NCBI RefSeq assembly: GCF_001712795.1
Contig: NZ_KV757622.1
Span: forward strand, 62,001 to 126,000
Reading direction: 5' to 3'
Source of the DNA: Nostoc sp. KVJ20
Lineage (GTDB): Bacteria; Cyanobacteriota; Cyanobacteriia; Cyanobacteriales; Nostocaceae
DNA length: 64,000 nt
In this document: piece by piece, positions 1 to 8,202 of the stretch
Numbering within the stretch: position 1 is the first letter of the stretch
Layout: each line of letters opens with the position of its first letter
The notes under the pieces: model-generated
The model's database searches: none
Told to the model about the DNA's origin: nothing
Seen by the model: the letters and a program-made list of their open reading frames with translations, nothing else
Translations under genes and position numbers: made by a program

Positions 1-180
1 CTAGAAGAAATCAATTCGGCTTTAACAACTTCAGATGTGATTACTTATATCAATAATCTACAAGATGGTGGGTTAAGTCTTAACGAAGAACAAGTCAAAG
101 AATTTTTAGAAGAGTGTAGGAGAATGAGTGTAAAAAATCCTAAGTTAGAAACTCTGAAATTAGAATGGGGATTGTATTAG
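1..180 (+). CDS. C-terminal end of an unidentified protein (5' truncated by window edge)
   Basis: The first reading frame is open from base 1 to a TAG at 178-180 and gives 59 residues rich in Glu, Leu and Asn, ending in LKLEWGLY. It reads as an ordinary soluble C-terminus with amphipathic helices (EEQVKEFLEECRRM). I do not recognise the family. The start lies outside the window. Confidence 0.5.
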   Translation, partial: LEEINSALTTSDVITYINNLQDGGLSLNEEQVKEFLEECRRMSVKNPKLETLKLEWGLY

Positions 181-199
181 AAATGGGCTAATAAAAATA

Positions 200-225
200 G
201 CGTAGGCGTAGCCCGTCGTAGACAT
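200..225 (+). repeat. Dispersed cyanobacterial repeat, copy 1
   Basis: The motif GGCGTAGCCCGTCGTAGAC is found here and in inverse orientation at about 22507-22529. A degenerate relative flanks the element near 48755-48915. It is a short noncoding dispersed repeat that overlaps the untranslated lead of the hydrolase gene. Confidence 0.5.
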
Positions 226-263
226 TGCACCTTTTGGTAGTTTTGGAAAATAACTTTAGGAAT

Positions 264-1184
264 ATGAAATATTTTAATCATCGAAAACTGCTGCTAACAA
301 GTCTAGGAGCAATAGCGATCGCCTACATTTCAACTTGTCTATTTTTGTTTGTTCGGCAGCGTTCTTTGATATTTAGCCCCACTCCACAAATTTTAACTCT
401 ACCTAGTTCACCCGACTTTTTTCTTCCTTACAAAGATGTGCGTTTATCTATTACCGACTCTAATGAATATATACATGGCTGGTGGATTCCAGCACCATTA
501 CCAAAAGAGAAAGTTTCTTTAATTCCAAATGAGCCTGTAAAAATTTTAAAATCACCTAAAACATTTTTATACTTTTGTGGTGCTGCTAATAATAAAGGTT
601 ACTACAATTATATAGGCAGACTTCAAGCAATGCGACAGTTAGGGTTTTCTGTATTAGTGATTGACTACCGAGGTTATGGTAGTAGCAAAGGGAATTTCCC
701 TAGTGAGTCTCAGCTTTATCAAGATAGTCAAATAGCCTGGAATTATTTAGTAAAAATACAACAAATACCTCCTGAGAGAATTGTTATTTACGGCGAATCA
801 ATGGGGGGAGCAGTTGCTATAGATTTGGCAGTAAAACATCCAGAAGCAAGTGGATTAATTGTGCAAAGCTCTTTTACATCAATGGCAGAGGAAATCAAAT
901 ATAGAGATTGGTTACGGATGTTTCCCATCGATCTGCTGCTAACACAAAAGTTTGATTCTATTTCTAAAGTTCGTTCTCTACGTCTTCCCGTTTTATTTAT
1001 TCATGGAACTGATGACAGCATTGTTCCATCCTACATGAGTCAGCAGTTATATGATGCTGCCCCTGAACTCAAACAACTTTTATTAATTCCAAAAGGAAAA
1101 CATGTCCAAATTTATCAACCTGGAAGTAACTCGTATTTACAAGCAATTCAGAAGTTTATCCAAAAGGTAGAGTCTCAAGAGTAA
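264..1184 (+). CDS. Membrane-anchored alpha/beta hydrolase (BEM46/ABHD-like)
   Basis: This looks like a serine hydrolase of the alpha/beta fold; the substrate cannot be read from sequence. The nucleophile elbow GESMGG places the catalytic Ser at about residue 179. A likely acid lies in HGTDDSIVP (Asp250 or Asp251), and the His in GKHVQIY is about residue 280. The block DYRGYGSSKG is typical of the BEM46/ABHD12-13 group. Residues 8-28 form one hydrophobic segment after a basic stretch, so the enzyme is probably tethered to the inner membrane or exported. I chose the ATG at 264 because AGGA lies just upstream; a longer frame from 225 starts inside a dispersed repeat (about 200-225). The length of 306 residues fits the family. 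Confidence 0.85.
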   Translation: MKYFNHRKLLLTSLGAIAIAYISTCLFLFVRQRSLIFSPTPQILTLPSSPDFFLPYKDVRLSITDSNEYIHGWWIPAPLPKEKVSLIPNEPVKILKSPKTFLYFCGAANNKGYYNYIGRLQAMRQLGFSVLVIDYRGYGSSKGNFPSESQLYQDSQIAWNYLVKIQQIPPERIVIYGESMGGAVAIDLAVKHPEASGLIVQSSFTSMAEEIKYRDWLRMFPIDLLLTQKFDSISKVRSLRLPVLFIHGTDDSIVPSYMSQQLYDAAPELKQLLLIPKGKHVQIYQPGSNSYLQAIQKFIQKVESQE

Positions 1185-1339
1185 GAAATAGATCCATCAC
1201 AATTACCTTCGACACGATTCAAAAATTCGTCCAAGAATCGATTTTAGTTGTAAAACTTACAACTTCCATTGCTAAATAATTAGTAAACCTCATCTTATTC
1301 TAGATTTTTTAGAGCGAACATTGCTCAATCAGATCCCCA

Positions 1340-1370
1340 GATTCCCGACTTTTCAAAAAAGTCGGGAATC
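1340..1370 (+). terminator. Hairpin, possible terminator of the hydrolase gene
   Basis: GATTCCCGAC (1340-1349) pairs perfectly with GTCGGGAATC (1361-1370) across an A/T-rich loop that can pair further. The 3' side is TTGTG, not a true T-run, so this may be a dispersed palindrome rather than an efficient terminator. Similar GTCGGG hairpins occur at 14604 and 46988. The rest of the 1185-1591 gap shows no gene. Confidence 0.4.
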
Positions 1371-1591
1371 TTGTGCCTCACGATAAATCCTATTCTCATT
1401 CCCTGTTCTCCCTAGCCTCTAAAAAAATTTGTTACCAAAACAGAAGCCACGGATGAGTCAGCTAGCTGCACCTATAAAATCAACATAAAGTTTCAGCAAT
1501 ATTACTGGCAAAAGTTAAATAATTTACTAATAATCGGAATTGATGCCGACGGGATAGGCTGTAAATAATCACTTATTGAGACTGACAAATC

Positions 1592-2851
1592 ATGGGGAGT
1601 GCAAATAATCAGGGGATTTGCAGGTGGTTTCTACCAAAAGTGACCCGCTACAGTTTAACTTTGTTGCTGAGTGCGGTAATGCTTGCTGATGCTGTGGGGG
1701 CGACACCGACAAACCGAGGGTTGCAGATAGCACAGCACCCAGGAACCACTCAACAAAATGCCACTCGTGCTGCTGCGGAACGAGTTACTCAAGAAGGGAA
1801 GGAGTTTTATCAACAAGGGACAGCAGAATCACTGCGACAAGCGATCGCAAAATACCAAGAAGCGCTGAAGCTTTGGCAACAAGTTGATGATAGACGCTGG
1901 GAAGCCGAAACCCTCAACAATATTGGCAAAGTCTACGACGATTTAGGAGAAAAGCCAGAAGCGCTCAAATATTACAACCAAGCTTTACCAATACTCCGTG
2001 CAGTGGGGGACAAGGGAATGGAAGCCACCACCCTCAATAATATTGGCAAAGTCTACAACTCATTAAAAAAAAACCAAGAAGCGCTCAAATTCTTCAACCA
2101 AGCTTTACCCATAAGCCGCGCTGTGGGAGACAGAAAAGTGGAAGCCGTCACCCTCGCCTATATTGGCAAAGCCTACGACAATTTAGGAGAAGAGCAAGAA
2201 GCACTCAAATACTACAACCAAGCTTTACCCATAAGCCGCGCTGTGGGGGACAGAGGAGAAGAAGCCAGCACCCTCATCAATATTGGCATTGTCTACTCTG
2301 ATTTAGGAGAAAAGCAAGAAGCGCTCAAATACCTCAAGCAAGCTTTACCCATAAGCCGTGCTGTGGGGGACAGAAAAGTGGAAGCCCGCACCCTCAACGA
2401 TATTGGCTTTCTCTACGGCTTATTAGGAGAAACGCAAGAAGCGCTCAAATATTACAACCAAGCTTTACCCATAATCCGTGCAGTGGGCGAGAGAAGAAGG
2501 GAAGCCACTATCCTCAGTAATATTGGCGCTGTCTACAACTACTTTTTAGGAGAAAAGCAAGAAGGACTCAAATACTACAACCAAGCTTTAACAATACTCC
2601 GGGCAGTTGGGGACAGGGAAGAAGAAGCCAAAATGCTCTTTCATATAGCTTTTCTAGAATACAGTCGGGGTAATTTACAACCAGCCCAAACACATATTCA
2701 AGCAGCTATTGAAATATTTGAAGATTTACGCGCCAAAATAACTAACGAAGAACTACGCGCTGCTTACGTTGCCTCACTCCAACGCTGCTACCAGTTAAAC
2801 ACCTATCTGCTGATGGAACTGCAAAAAAAAAGACCTATGAAAAGGATATGA
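1592..2851 (+). CDS. Secreted TPR protein, truncated remnant of a TPR-CHAT protein
   Basis: An N-terminal basic stretch and hydrophobic segment (about residues 17-38, ending ADAVGATP) look like a signal peptide. Residues of about 60-380 form tandem 40-residue tetratricopeptide units of the type ALKYYNQALPI.RAVGDR, about seven in number, with the 120-bp DNA units nearly identical to each other. The C-terminal block (ITNEELRAAYVASLQRCYQL) is the linker that in cyanobacterial TPR-CHAT proteins precedes the CHAT caspase-like domain. Here the frame stops in KKRPMKRI just after a run of nine A's (2823-2831). The next frame continues the family-like sequence (HESDRSRAYILIELLTEAN) and then breaks. 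The effector domain is therefore missing and the gene is probably a non-functional remnant or a free TPR scaffold. Confidence 0.75.
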   Translation: MGSANNQGICRWFLPKVTRYSLTLLLSAVMLADAVGATPTNRGLQIAQHPGTTQQNATRAAAERVTQEGKEFYQQGTAESLRQAIAKYQEALKLWQQVDDRRWEAETLNNIGKVYDDLGEKPEALKYYNQALPILRAVGDKGMEATTLNNIGKVYNSLKKNQEALKFFNQALPISRAVGDRKVEAVTLAYIGKAYDNLGEEQEALKYYNQALPISRAVGDRGEEASTLINIGIVYSDLGEKQEALKYLKQALPISRAVGDRKVEARTLNDIGFLYGLLGETQEALKYYNQALPIIRAVGERRREATILSNIGAVYNYFLGEKQEGLKYYNQALTILRAVGDREEEAKMLFHIAFLEYSRGNLQPAQTHIQAAIEIFEDLRAKITNEELRAAYVASLQRCYQLNTYLLMELQKKRPMKRI

Positions 2852-2946
2852 TGCATTGGCACGAGAGCGATCGCTCTCGTGCCTATATTCTGATAGAACT
2901 ACTAACCGAAGCAAACATAGACACCCGCAAAAAGATTGATTTTCGG
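2830..2946 (+). pseudogene. Out-of-frame start of the lost CHAT half
   Basis: Read in the frame beginning at 2830 (AAG ACC TAT GAA), the sequence gives TYEKDMMHWHESDRSRAYIL and then IELLTEANIDTRKK. This matches the ERARAR..LLELL linker expected before a CHAT domain. One extra A in the A9 tract would join it to the TPR frame. Similarity ends near 2946, exactly where the copied 3' end of the solute-binding gene begins, and the frame ends in TAA at 3007-3009. Confidence 0.6.
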
Positions 2947-3150
2947 TCAATCCATTGCTTTAATCTGCCGATTATCTTCATTTTCTGCCTTCAGCATCGC
3001 CTGCTTTAATGGTTGTTGTCCCAACAAGGCGCTGACAAACTGATTATCAAAGTTATTCATGATCGCACTTGGATACTGACCTACTTGCCACGGTGTAGCG
3101 TAATTAACACCCGCTACTAATGGCGATCGCAATGAGTCTTGGTGATAGCC
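2947..3150 (-). pseudogene. Duplicated 3' fragment of the solute-binding lipoprotein gene
   Basis: On the minus strand this encodes the last 64 residues (QDSLRSPLVAGVNYATPW to KAMD) of the extracellular solute-binding protein found intact at 3483-4742. 58 of the 64 residues agree. The frame can be read upstream to an ATG at 3174, but the first dozen residues are not related to the family, so it is a gene fragment, not a gene. It abuts the broken TPR-CHAT gene, which suggests one rearrangement made both. Confidence 0.8.
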
Positions 3151-3192
3151 GATAAATATTGAGCAATAGTTCATGCTATGTCCTATTAGAAT

Positions 3193-3212
3193 ATGACTAT
3201 AGTCATGACTAT
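3193..3212 (+). promoter_or_regulatory. Two overlapping palindromes, candidate antitoxin operator
   Basis: ATGACTATAGTCAT (3193-3206) and ATAGTCATGACTAT (3199-3212) are both perfect 14-bp palindromes that share eight bases. They lie just upstream of the ATG at 3220 of a Phd/YefM antitoxin. Phd-type antitoxins repress their own promoter by binding adjacent palindromes, so this is a good operator candidate. It also favours the start at 3220, because a start at 3193 would put the operator inside the gene. Confidence 0.55.
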
Positions 3213-3219
3213 GGTTATT

Positions 3220-3474
3220 ATGAAATCAATTTCCAAAAGTAAACTCAAATCTCAACTTCTTGAGTTCTTACGACTTGTAGAGTCAGAAGGAGAAGAAATT
3301 GTAGTTACTGATCGCGGCAAGCCAGTCGTGAAAATTTCCAAATACGCGCAAACACCTTCAACAGAGGAGCTATTTGGAGAGATGCGCGGTAAAGTGAAGT
3401 ACTTTGAGGATTTAACTACACCAACCGAGGAATGGACAAAAAGTGATTTGGTAGAGGCAAGAAAGATTGCTTAG
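3220..3474 (+). CDS. Orphan Phd/YefM-type antitoxin
   Basis: The 84-residue product begins MKSISKSKLKSQLLEFLRLV and has the Phd/YefM pattern: an N-terminal helix, then EEIVVTDRGKPVVKISKY, which forms the beta-hairpin and dimer core, and an acidic disordered tail that would wrap a toxin (TEELFGEMRGKVKYFEDLTT). I start it at the ATG at 3220, because upstream in-frame ATGs fall within the palindromic operator. No toxin frame follows; the next gene is on the other strand 8 bases away. It sits between the two copies of the solute-binding gene end, so it may have arrived or lost its toxin in the same rearrangement. The family is clear, the partner unknown. Confidence 0.75.
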   Translation: MKSISKSKLKSQLLEFLRLVESEGEEIVVTDRGKPVVKISKYAQTPSTEELFGEMRGKVKYFEDLTTPTEEWTKSDLVEARKIA

Positions 3475-3482
3475 ACTAAGTA

Positions 3483-4742
3483 TTACTCCATCGCTTTAAT
3501 CTGCTGATTAGCTTCATTCTCTGCCTTCAGCATTGCTTGTTTTAATGGTTGTTGCCCCAACAAGGCGCTGACAAACTGGTTATCAAAATTATTCACGATC
3601 GCACTTGGATATTTCCCTACTTGCCACGGTGTAGCGTAATTAACACCCGCGACTAATGGCGATCGCAATGGATCTTGGTCATAGCCCAAATTCTTTGCTA
3701 CTGATTTACGTGTTGGCAAAGCAAACCCTGTTCCTGTCCACTTTTGCATTCCTTCTTTACCTGTGAGATAAGAAATCAACTTCCAGGCTTCGGCTTTGTG
3801 TTGTGCTTGCTTATTCATTACGTAGGCAACTGTAAATACCATCGTGCTTTTTTTGTCATTAATAGTAGGCACTGGTGCAGTAGCAAACTCTATTTGCGGA
3901 AAAGTTTCAGTTAGATAAGGAATTGCCCAGTTACCCTCAATCACCATTGCCACTTTATTCTGACCAAACATTTCACTACCTGAGTTTGTCCCCACATCAG
4001 ATTTTTGGGCAGAGGAGCGGTCTTTTTGATACTGGTCAACTACCAACTCTAAACCTTGTAAACCTGCCTCACTAGCAAAGGTAGCAGAACCGTTTTGATC
4101 AACGAGTTGTCCACCAAAGGCTTTGATTTTATAAGCCTGACGCGCCAATTCTGGAATTTCACCAAAGCCGTATTTGTTAAGTTTGCCTGTCAATTGCTTC
4201 GAGTAAGTCCGTAATTCATCCCAAGTCGCTGGCGGATTACTCAAGCCTGCAAAGGCAAAGGCTTTTTTGTTATAAAACAAAGCAAGGGTGGAATAGTCTT
4301 TGGGAAGACCGTAAATCTGGTTCTGATATTTAAAACTGTTGAGTAGGGTATCCTCGAAGTCTACTAAGTCAAATTCGGGGGTGATGTAACTATCTAACGG
4401 TTCTAGGACAGTTTGACTCATCAAGAAAGGAGCTTCCAGCGCATCTAGATAAAAAACATCAGGTGCAGCTTCTCCAACTAAACGAGTTTTGATTACATCC
4501 ATGTATTGGTCGGAAATTACCTCATATTTGACCTTAATTGCGGGATGTTGTGCCTCAAAGTCTTGCAGTACTTGTCTCAAGAGTTTTTGCTCGACGGGAG
4601 AGCCTCCCCAACCACTGAGTTTAATGGTGACTGCGGTAGATGCTAACGGTTGGCTTGGTAATTGTAGGCTTTGACAAGCAATAATAGCGATCGCGATCGC
4701 CATCATCAATCCCAAAAAATTAAATAATCTTTGCTTAATCAC
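3483..4742 (-). CDS. ABC transporter sugar-binding lipoprotein (family 1 solute-binding protein)
   Basis: This is the periplasmic substrate-binding component of an ABC importer, most likely for a sugar or oligosaccharide. The first 23 residues form a lipoprotein signal with the lipobox IIAC, so Cys23 would be lipidated. The sequence AAPDVFYLDALEAPFL, the GLPKDYSTLALFYNKKAF block and the MVIEGNWAIPYL block are hallmarks of the MalE-like family 1. The 419-residue length is normal. No permease or ATPase gene is adjacent, so it must work with proteins encoded elsewhere. Its last 64 codons are duplicated at 2947-3150. Confidence 0.88.
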   Translation of the reverse strand: MIKQRLFNFLGLMMAIAIAIIACQSLQLPSQPLASTAVTIKLSGWGGSPVEQKLLRQVLQDFEAQHPAIKVKYEVISDQYMDVIKTRLVGEAAPDVFYLDALEAPFLMSQTVLEPLDSYITPEFDLVDFEDTLLNSFKYQNQIYGLPKDYSTLALFYNKKAFAFAGLSNPPATWDELRTYSKQLTGKLNKYGFGEIPELARQAYKIKAFGGQLVDQNGSATFASEAGLQGLELVVDQYQKDRSSAQKSDVGTNSGSEMFGQNKVAMVIEGNWAIPYLTETFPQIEFATAPVPTINDKKSTMVFTVAYVMNKQAQHKAEAWKLISYLTGKEGMQKWTGTGFALPTRKSVAKNLGYDQDPLRSPLVAGVNYATPWQVGKYPSAIVNNFDNQFVSALLGQQPLKQAMLKAENEANQQIKAME

Positions 4743-4868
4743 AGACAGATAACAGTTTCTCTCTTCTTACTTATACCTTCTGTTGCTAAGGAGTGAAATT
4801 TTACTTATTTGAAATTTTTGTTGAGAATTGCAAGCTAAAATAACGAAAAATTATCAGCAATGCTTTGA

Positions 4869-5046
4869 AGAAGGCAGAAGGCAGGAGGCAGGAGGTTCAA
4901 TTTAGAAGGGGATTCAAACTCCCTCCTAAATTGGGGCCACCAAACTAAAAATTTGGCGGGGGTCTTAAACCCAAGACCCGTCCGGTCACGGGCAAGAGTT
5001 AGGGGTCAGTTTTCCTCCTGCCTCCTGCCCTCTAACTCCTGCCTTC
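4869..5046. repeat. Inverted STRR pair bracketing an intergenic segment
   Basis: A purine-rich array (GAAGGCAGAAGGCAGGAGG, from 4869) is mirrored by CCTCCTGCCTCCTGCCCTC (near 5013-5031) and the array ends in GCCTTC at 5046. Between them are C/G-rich filler and the short palindromic-looking words GGGGTC / GACCC and CCGTCCGGTCACGG. I see no gene in 4743-5115. Similar inverted STRR pairs lie at 30068-30340 and 39991-40127. Confidence 0.5.
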
Positions 5047-5115
5047 ATTGATAAAGCATACTGAATTCCTCTGCAACCGGATTTATCCAGGGTACTTCAC
5101 CCATAAACATAGATT

Positions 5116-6537
5116 ATGGATTCTGTTCAGGTTGAAACAACTGCGCCACTGACTCTGGAATTTCCCCAGATTGCCTTACCACCAACAGCAATCTCTCCAA
5201 ACTCTCGAATTCCCAAGGATACTATTCGCACTAGTTTAAAAGCTTCTACTGCGGATTCTGTATTAGCATCGGTTTACTCCCTGGGAACTGGCGGGATTTT
5301 ACTCAGCAATTTATTGGTGGAATTGGGTGCTAGTCCAGTGGTATTTGGGATGCTTTGCTCCATCCCTATGTTGGTCAATCTTATTCAGCCGTTGGGTGCT
5401 TACTTGTCGGAACGCAGCACCAGCCGTTTTCAATATTCGCTTCGGACACACGGAATTGGTCGGCTGCTATGGCTGATTTTAGTAATTGGTATTGCCAGCG
5501 CCAATTGGGGAGTGGTTGATGCTCACCAGTTAGTGATATTGACACTCTTGATTGTTCTATTCAGCAATCTTTTGGGAGGATTAGGAACCGCATCGTGGCT
5601 AAGTTGGGTGGCAATGATAGTTCCCCGGCGATTACGAGGCAGGTATTTTGGGCTACGCAGTAGCGCCGCTAGTCTAACTAATTTGGTTTGCGTACCAATA
5701 GCTGGTCTAGTTGTATCACATTGGTATGGGGGATCTCTACAAGGTTATGGGGTAGTTCTACTGGTAAGTGTTGTCTTTGGAATTATGGGATTGGGGTGTC
5801 AATATTTCCAGGTGGATATGAATCCGCGATCGCAAAACACTTATTATGGCAAGTTAACTCAAACAAGTGAGATTCAATCAGAGGTTGCAAAAGATGAATC
5901 TTCTGAAGTGCTTCAATCAATTCATCCACCACAAAACCAATTAGCTAACAGTGTTTGGAAAAACTCTAACTTTTTGATATTTCTGCTGTATTTCAGCTTT
6001 TGGACACTTGCTGTTAACCTCAGCAGTCCTTTTTTTAACCTCTATATGCTGGATACGCTGGATTTAGATGTAAGTTACGTGACTATCTACAACAGCCTTC
6101 AGGCGGGGGCGACTTTGCTAATGCTCATCCTGTGGGGAAAATTAGCAGACAAGATAGGCAATCGTCCTATCCTCATCTGTATTGGGATTTTGGTTGGAGT
6201 CACACCATTTCTGTGGCTGGGAATTAGTATTAATCGCCTTGATATTTGGTTGTGGTTGCCACTATTGCACATTTTAGCTGGAGGTACTTGGGCAGCGATT
6301 GATTTGTGCAGTAACAATATACAATTGGCGATCGCACCAATTAAAAATCAGTCTATCTATTTTGCGATCGCAGCTGCCGTTGCTGGAGTAAGTGGTGCTT
6401 TAGGCACAACTATAGGCAGTTTCATCGTCCAATTTGCTCAGTCTGGAGGTTTACTAACCTTGTTTGTCCTCTCTGGTGTATTCCGACTAGTAGCCCTTGT
6501 TCCACTCATGTTTCTCCAAGAGCCACAAAGAAGTTAG
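5116..6537 (+). CDS. MFS transporter
   Basis: A 473-residue membrane protein with about twelve hydrophobic segments in two halves, joined by a charged loop at about residues 235-280 (QTSEIQSEVAKDESSEV). The inter-helix motif RRLRGRYFGLRSSA (about residues 171-184) and GKLADKIGNRPIL (about 341-353) are typical major facilitator loops. The N-terminal 50 residues are hydrophilic, which is longer than usual. Substrate unknown. It stands alone, with intergenic DNA on both sides. It may be an efflux carrier, but nothing in the sequence decides that. Confidence 0.85.
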   Translation: MDSVQVETTAPLTLEFPQIALPPTAISPNSRIPKDTIRTSLKASTADSVLASVYSLGTGGILLSNLLVELGASPVVFGMLCSIPMLVNLIQPLGAYLSERSTSRFQYSLRTHGIGRLLWLILVIGIASANWGVVDAHQLVILTLLIVLFSNLLGGLGTASWLSWVAMIVPRRLRGRYFGLRSSAASLTNLVCVPIAGLVVSHWYGGSLQGYGVVLLVSVVFGIMGLGCQYFQVDMNPRSQNTYYGKLTQTSEIQSEVAKDESSEVLQSIHPPQNQLANSVWKNSNFLIFLLYFSFWTLAVNLSSPFFNLYMLDTLDLDVSYVTIYNSLQAGATLLMLILWGKLADKIGNRPILICIGILVGVTPFLWLGISINRLDIWLWLPLLHILAGGTWAAIDLCSNNIQLAIAPIKNQSIYFAIAAAVAGVSGALGTTIGSFIVQFAQSGGLLTLFVLSGVFRLVALVPLMFLQEPQRS

Positions 6538-6616
6538 GGAGCAGGGGAGCAGGGGGGGAAGTTGCAGTAAGTTTTTCCCCTCTGCCTCTTGTGCCCCATG
6601 CCTCATTCCCCAAACT

Positions 6617-7567
6617 TTATTCTGCGGCGGTAGAAGTTAAAGACATTGTTTCCCACAAAACCATGTGAGGTGTTGTTAATACAGGCTGGTGTAGAGCAAT
6701 CAGCTGGGCTAGGGTGTTCTTTAATTGGGTACGGGGTACGATATCATCCACAAAACCATGCTGGAGCAAATCTTCAGCAGTCTGGAAATTTTCGGGTAGT
6801 TTTTCCCGCAGGGTTTGCTCAATCACTCGCCGACCAGCAAAACCAATGGTTGCTTTGGGTTCTGCCAAAATTATATCGCCCAACATTGCAAAACTAGCGG
6901 TAACGCCGCCCGTTGTCGGATTGGTCAAAACGGGAATATATAATAATCGAGCGTCTTTATGGCGCTGTAAGGCTGCGGAAATTTTCGCCATCTGCATCAA
7001 AGAAAGCATTCCTTCTTGCATTCTCGCGCCGCCGGAGGTGCAGACGATAACTACAGGATACCGTCGTTGAGTGGCTTGTTCAATCATGCGGGTGAGTCTT
7101 TCTCCCACAACCGAACCCATACTACCACCCATGAAGCGGAAGTCCATAACCCCAAGGGCAATGGGCAAACCATTAATTTGACCTAAACCAGTTCTAACTG
7201 CGTCTATCAAGCCAATTTTATCTTGTGTTTCTCGCAAGCGATCGCTGTAGAGTTTGCGATCGCGAAATTCTAGCGGGTCGGTTGGACGCAAATGCTCATC
7301 CAGCGGTTTCCAGGTATTGCTATCTATCAATTGGCGGATGCGCTCATCACTGTCTACCCGATTGTGATGATTACATTCGACACAAACCATCTGATTGGCT
7401 TTCAGGTCTTTTGTATATGCCAACACTCCACACTTAGAACATTTATGCCACAGACCATCAGCAATTTCACGTTCTTGGCGTTCGAGGCTGGTAGATCCTG
7501 ACTTCCGTCGATTTGCAAACCAATCAAATAGAGACTTTAAACCACGTGATTCTTCGTTGTTAGCCAT
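6617..7567 (-). CDS. accD: Acetyl-CoA carboxylase carboxyltransferase subunit beta
   Basis: AccD with AccA transfers the carboxyl group from biotin to acetyl-CoA to make malonyl-CoA, the first committed step in fatty acid synthesis. The N-terminal zinc finger CSKC...CVEC (about residues 43-64) is intact. The crotonase-fold carboxyltransferase core includes MGSVVGERLTRMIEQA, the oxyanion block TSGGARMQEGMLSLMQMAK, TNPTTGGVTASFAMLGD and GFAGRRVIEQT. The length of 316 residues is normal. As in other cyanobacteria, it is not next to accA. The start ATG at 7567 gives the usual short charged lead. Confidence 0.97.
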   Translation of the reverse strand: MANNEESRGLKSLFDWFANRRKSGSTSLERQEREIADGLWHKCSKCGVLAYTKDLKANQMVCVECNHHNRVDSDERIRQLIDSNTWKPLDEHLRPTDPLEFRDRKLYSDRLRETQDKIGLIDAVRTGLGQINGLPIALGVMDFRFMGGSMGSVVGERLTRMIEQATQRRYPVVIVCTSGGARMQEGMLSLMQMAKISAALQRHKDARLLYIPVLTNPTTGGVTASFAMLGDIILAEPKATIGFAGRRVIEQTLREKLPENFQTAEDLLQHGFVDDIVPRTQLKNTLAQLIALHQPVLTTPHMVLWETMSLTSTAAE

Positions 7568-8202
7568 TTTTTATTTTATTTTAAGTGGGTATGAGGTCGA
7601 AAACATGTCAAACCGTATTGGATTGTCCTTAATCATTGGTCATTCGTCTTTACTAATGACTTAATGACTACATCGTTAAACTACGCTTTTAAGCAATTCA
7701 GACCTTAATTTTCATCTTTGGTTGCCAGCTTAACGAAAATACTTATACCAATACAAGTCTCTTGCTATTTTTTTCGGCAGACTTAATTATATGAACGTAC
7801 TGACAACGCCATGAGAATACCAACCTCCAAATAAAATGCTCTCCCCCTCCTACCCAAATCAATTATTCGTATTGCTAGGTTCTGAACAAGCGGCATCTGT
7901 TGCACTAGCTGTGCTTGCCAACGGTTAATCGTCGTTAAGAGGGTAATACAAGTCACAAGCTGAATATTATCAAAATGTGAAGGGCAGATGGGGTAATGTT
8001 GGTTACAGTCACGAATTATAAATATTTTTTATGAATGGGCATTGGGTATGGAGCATTGGGCATTGATAAAGAGGCAGAGGGAGTGTGGGGAGTGTGGGGA
8101 GATAGAAAAAAGGTTCCTAACCTTCCACACCTCCCACACCATGAGTGATAAATCCGGGTGTACCCTGCTCCCCTTGCTCCCTTGCTTCTTCTGTAGTTCA
8201 AT
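7568..8202. other. Intergenic region with a doubtful 30-codon frame and STRR-like DNA
   Basis: No convincing gene. A short plus-strand frame from ATG 7836 to TAA 7926-7928 encodes MLSPSYPNQLFVLLGSEQAA plus ten residues; it has no good ribosome binding site, so I rate it unlikely. From about 8032 to 8180 the DNA is built from GGGCATTGGG-like heptads and GTGTGGGGA / CTCCCACAC words. These are repeats that also read through in long false frames. Confidence 0.4.

Noticed and set aside
1910..2640. Regular 120-bp repeats that could be taken for a CRISPR-like or satellite array
   Set aside because: They keep one open frame and translate as 40-residue TPR units; spacers are not unique.
7395..7664. 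89-codon plus-strand frame over the 5' end of accD
   Set aside because: It overlaps accD in antisense, including its zinc-finger codons, and is not protein-like.
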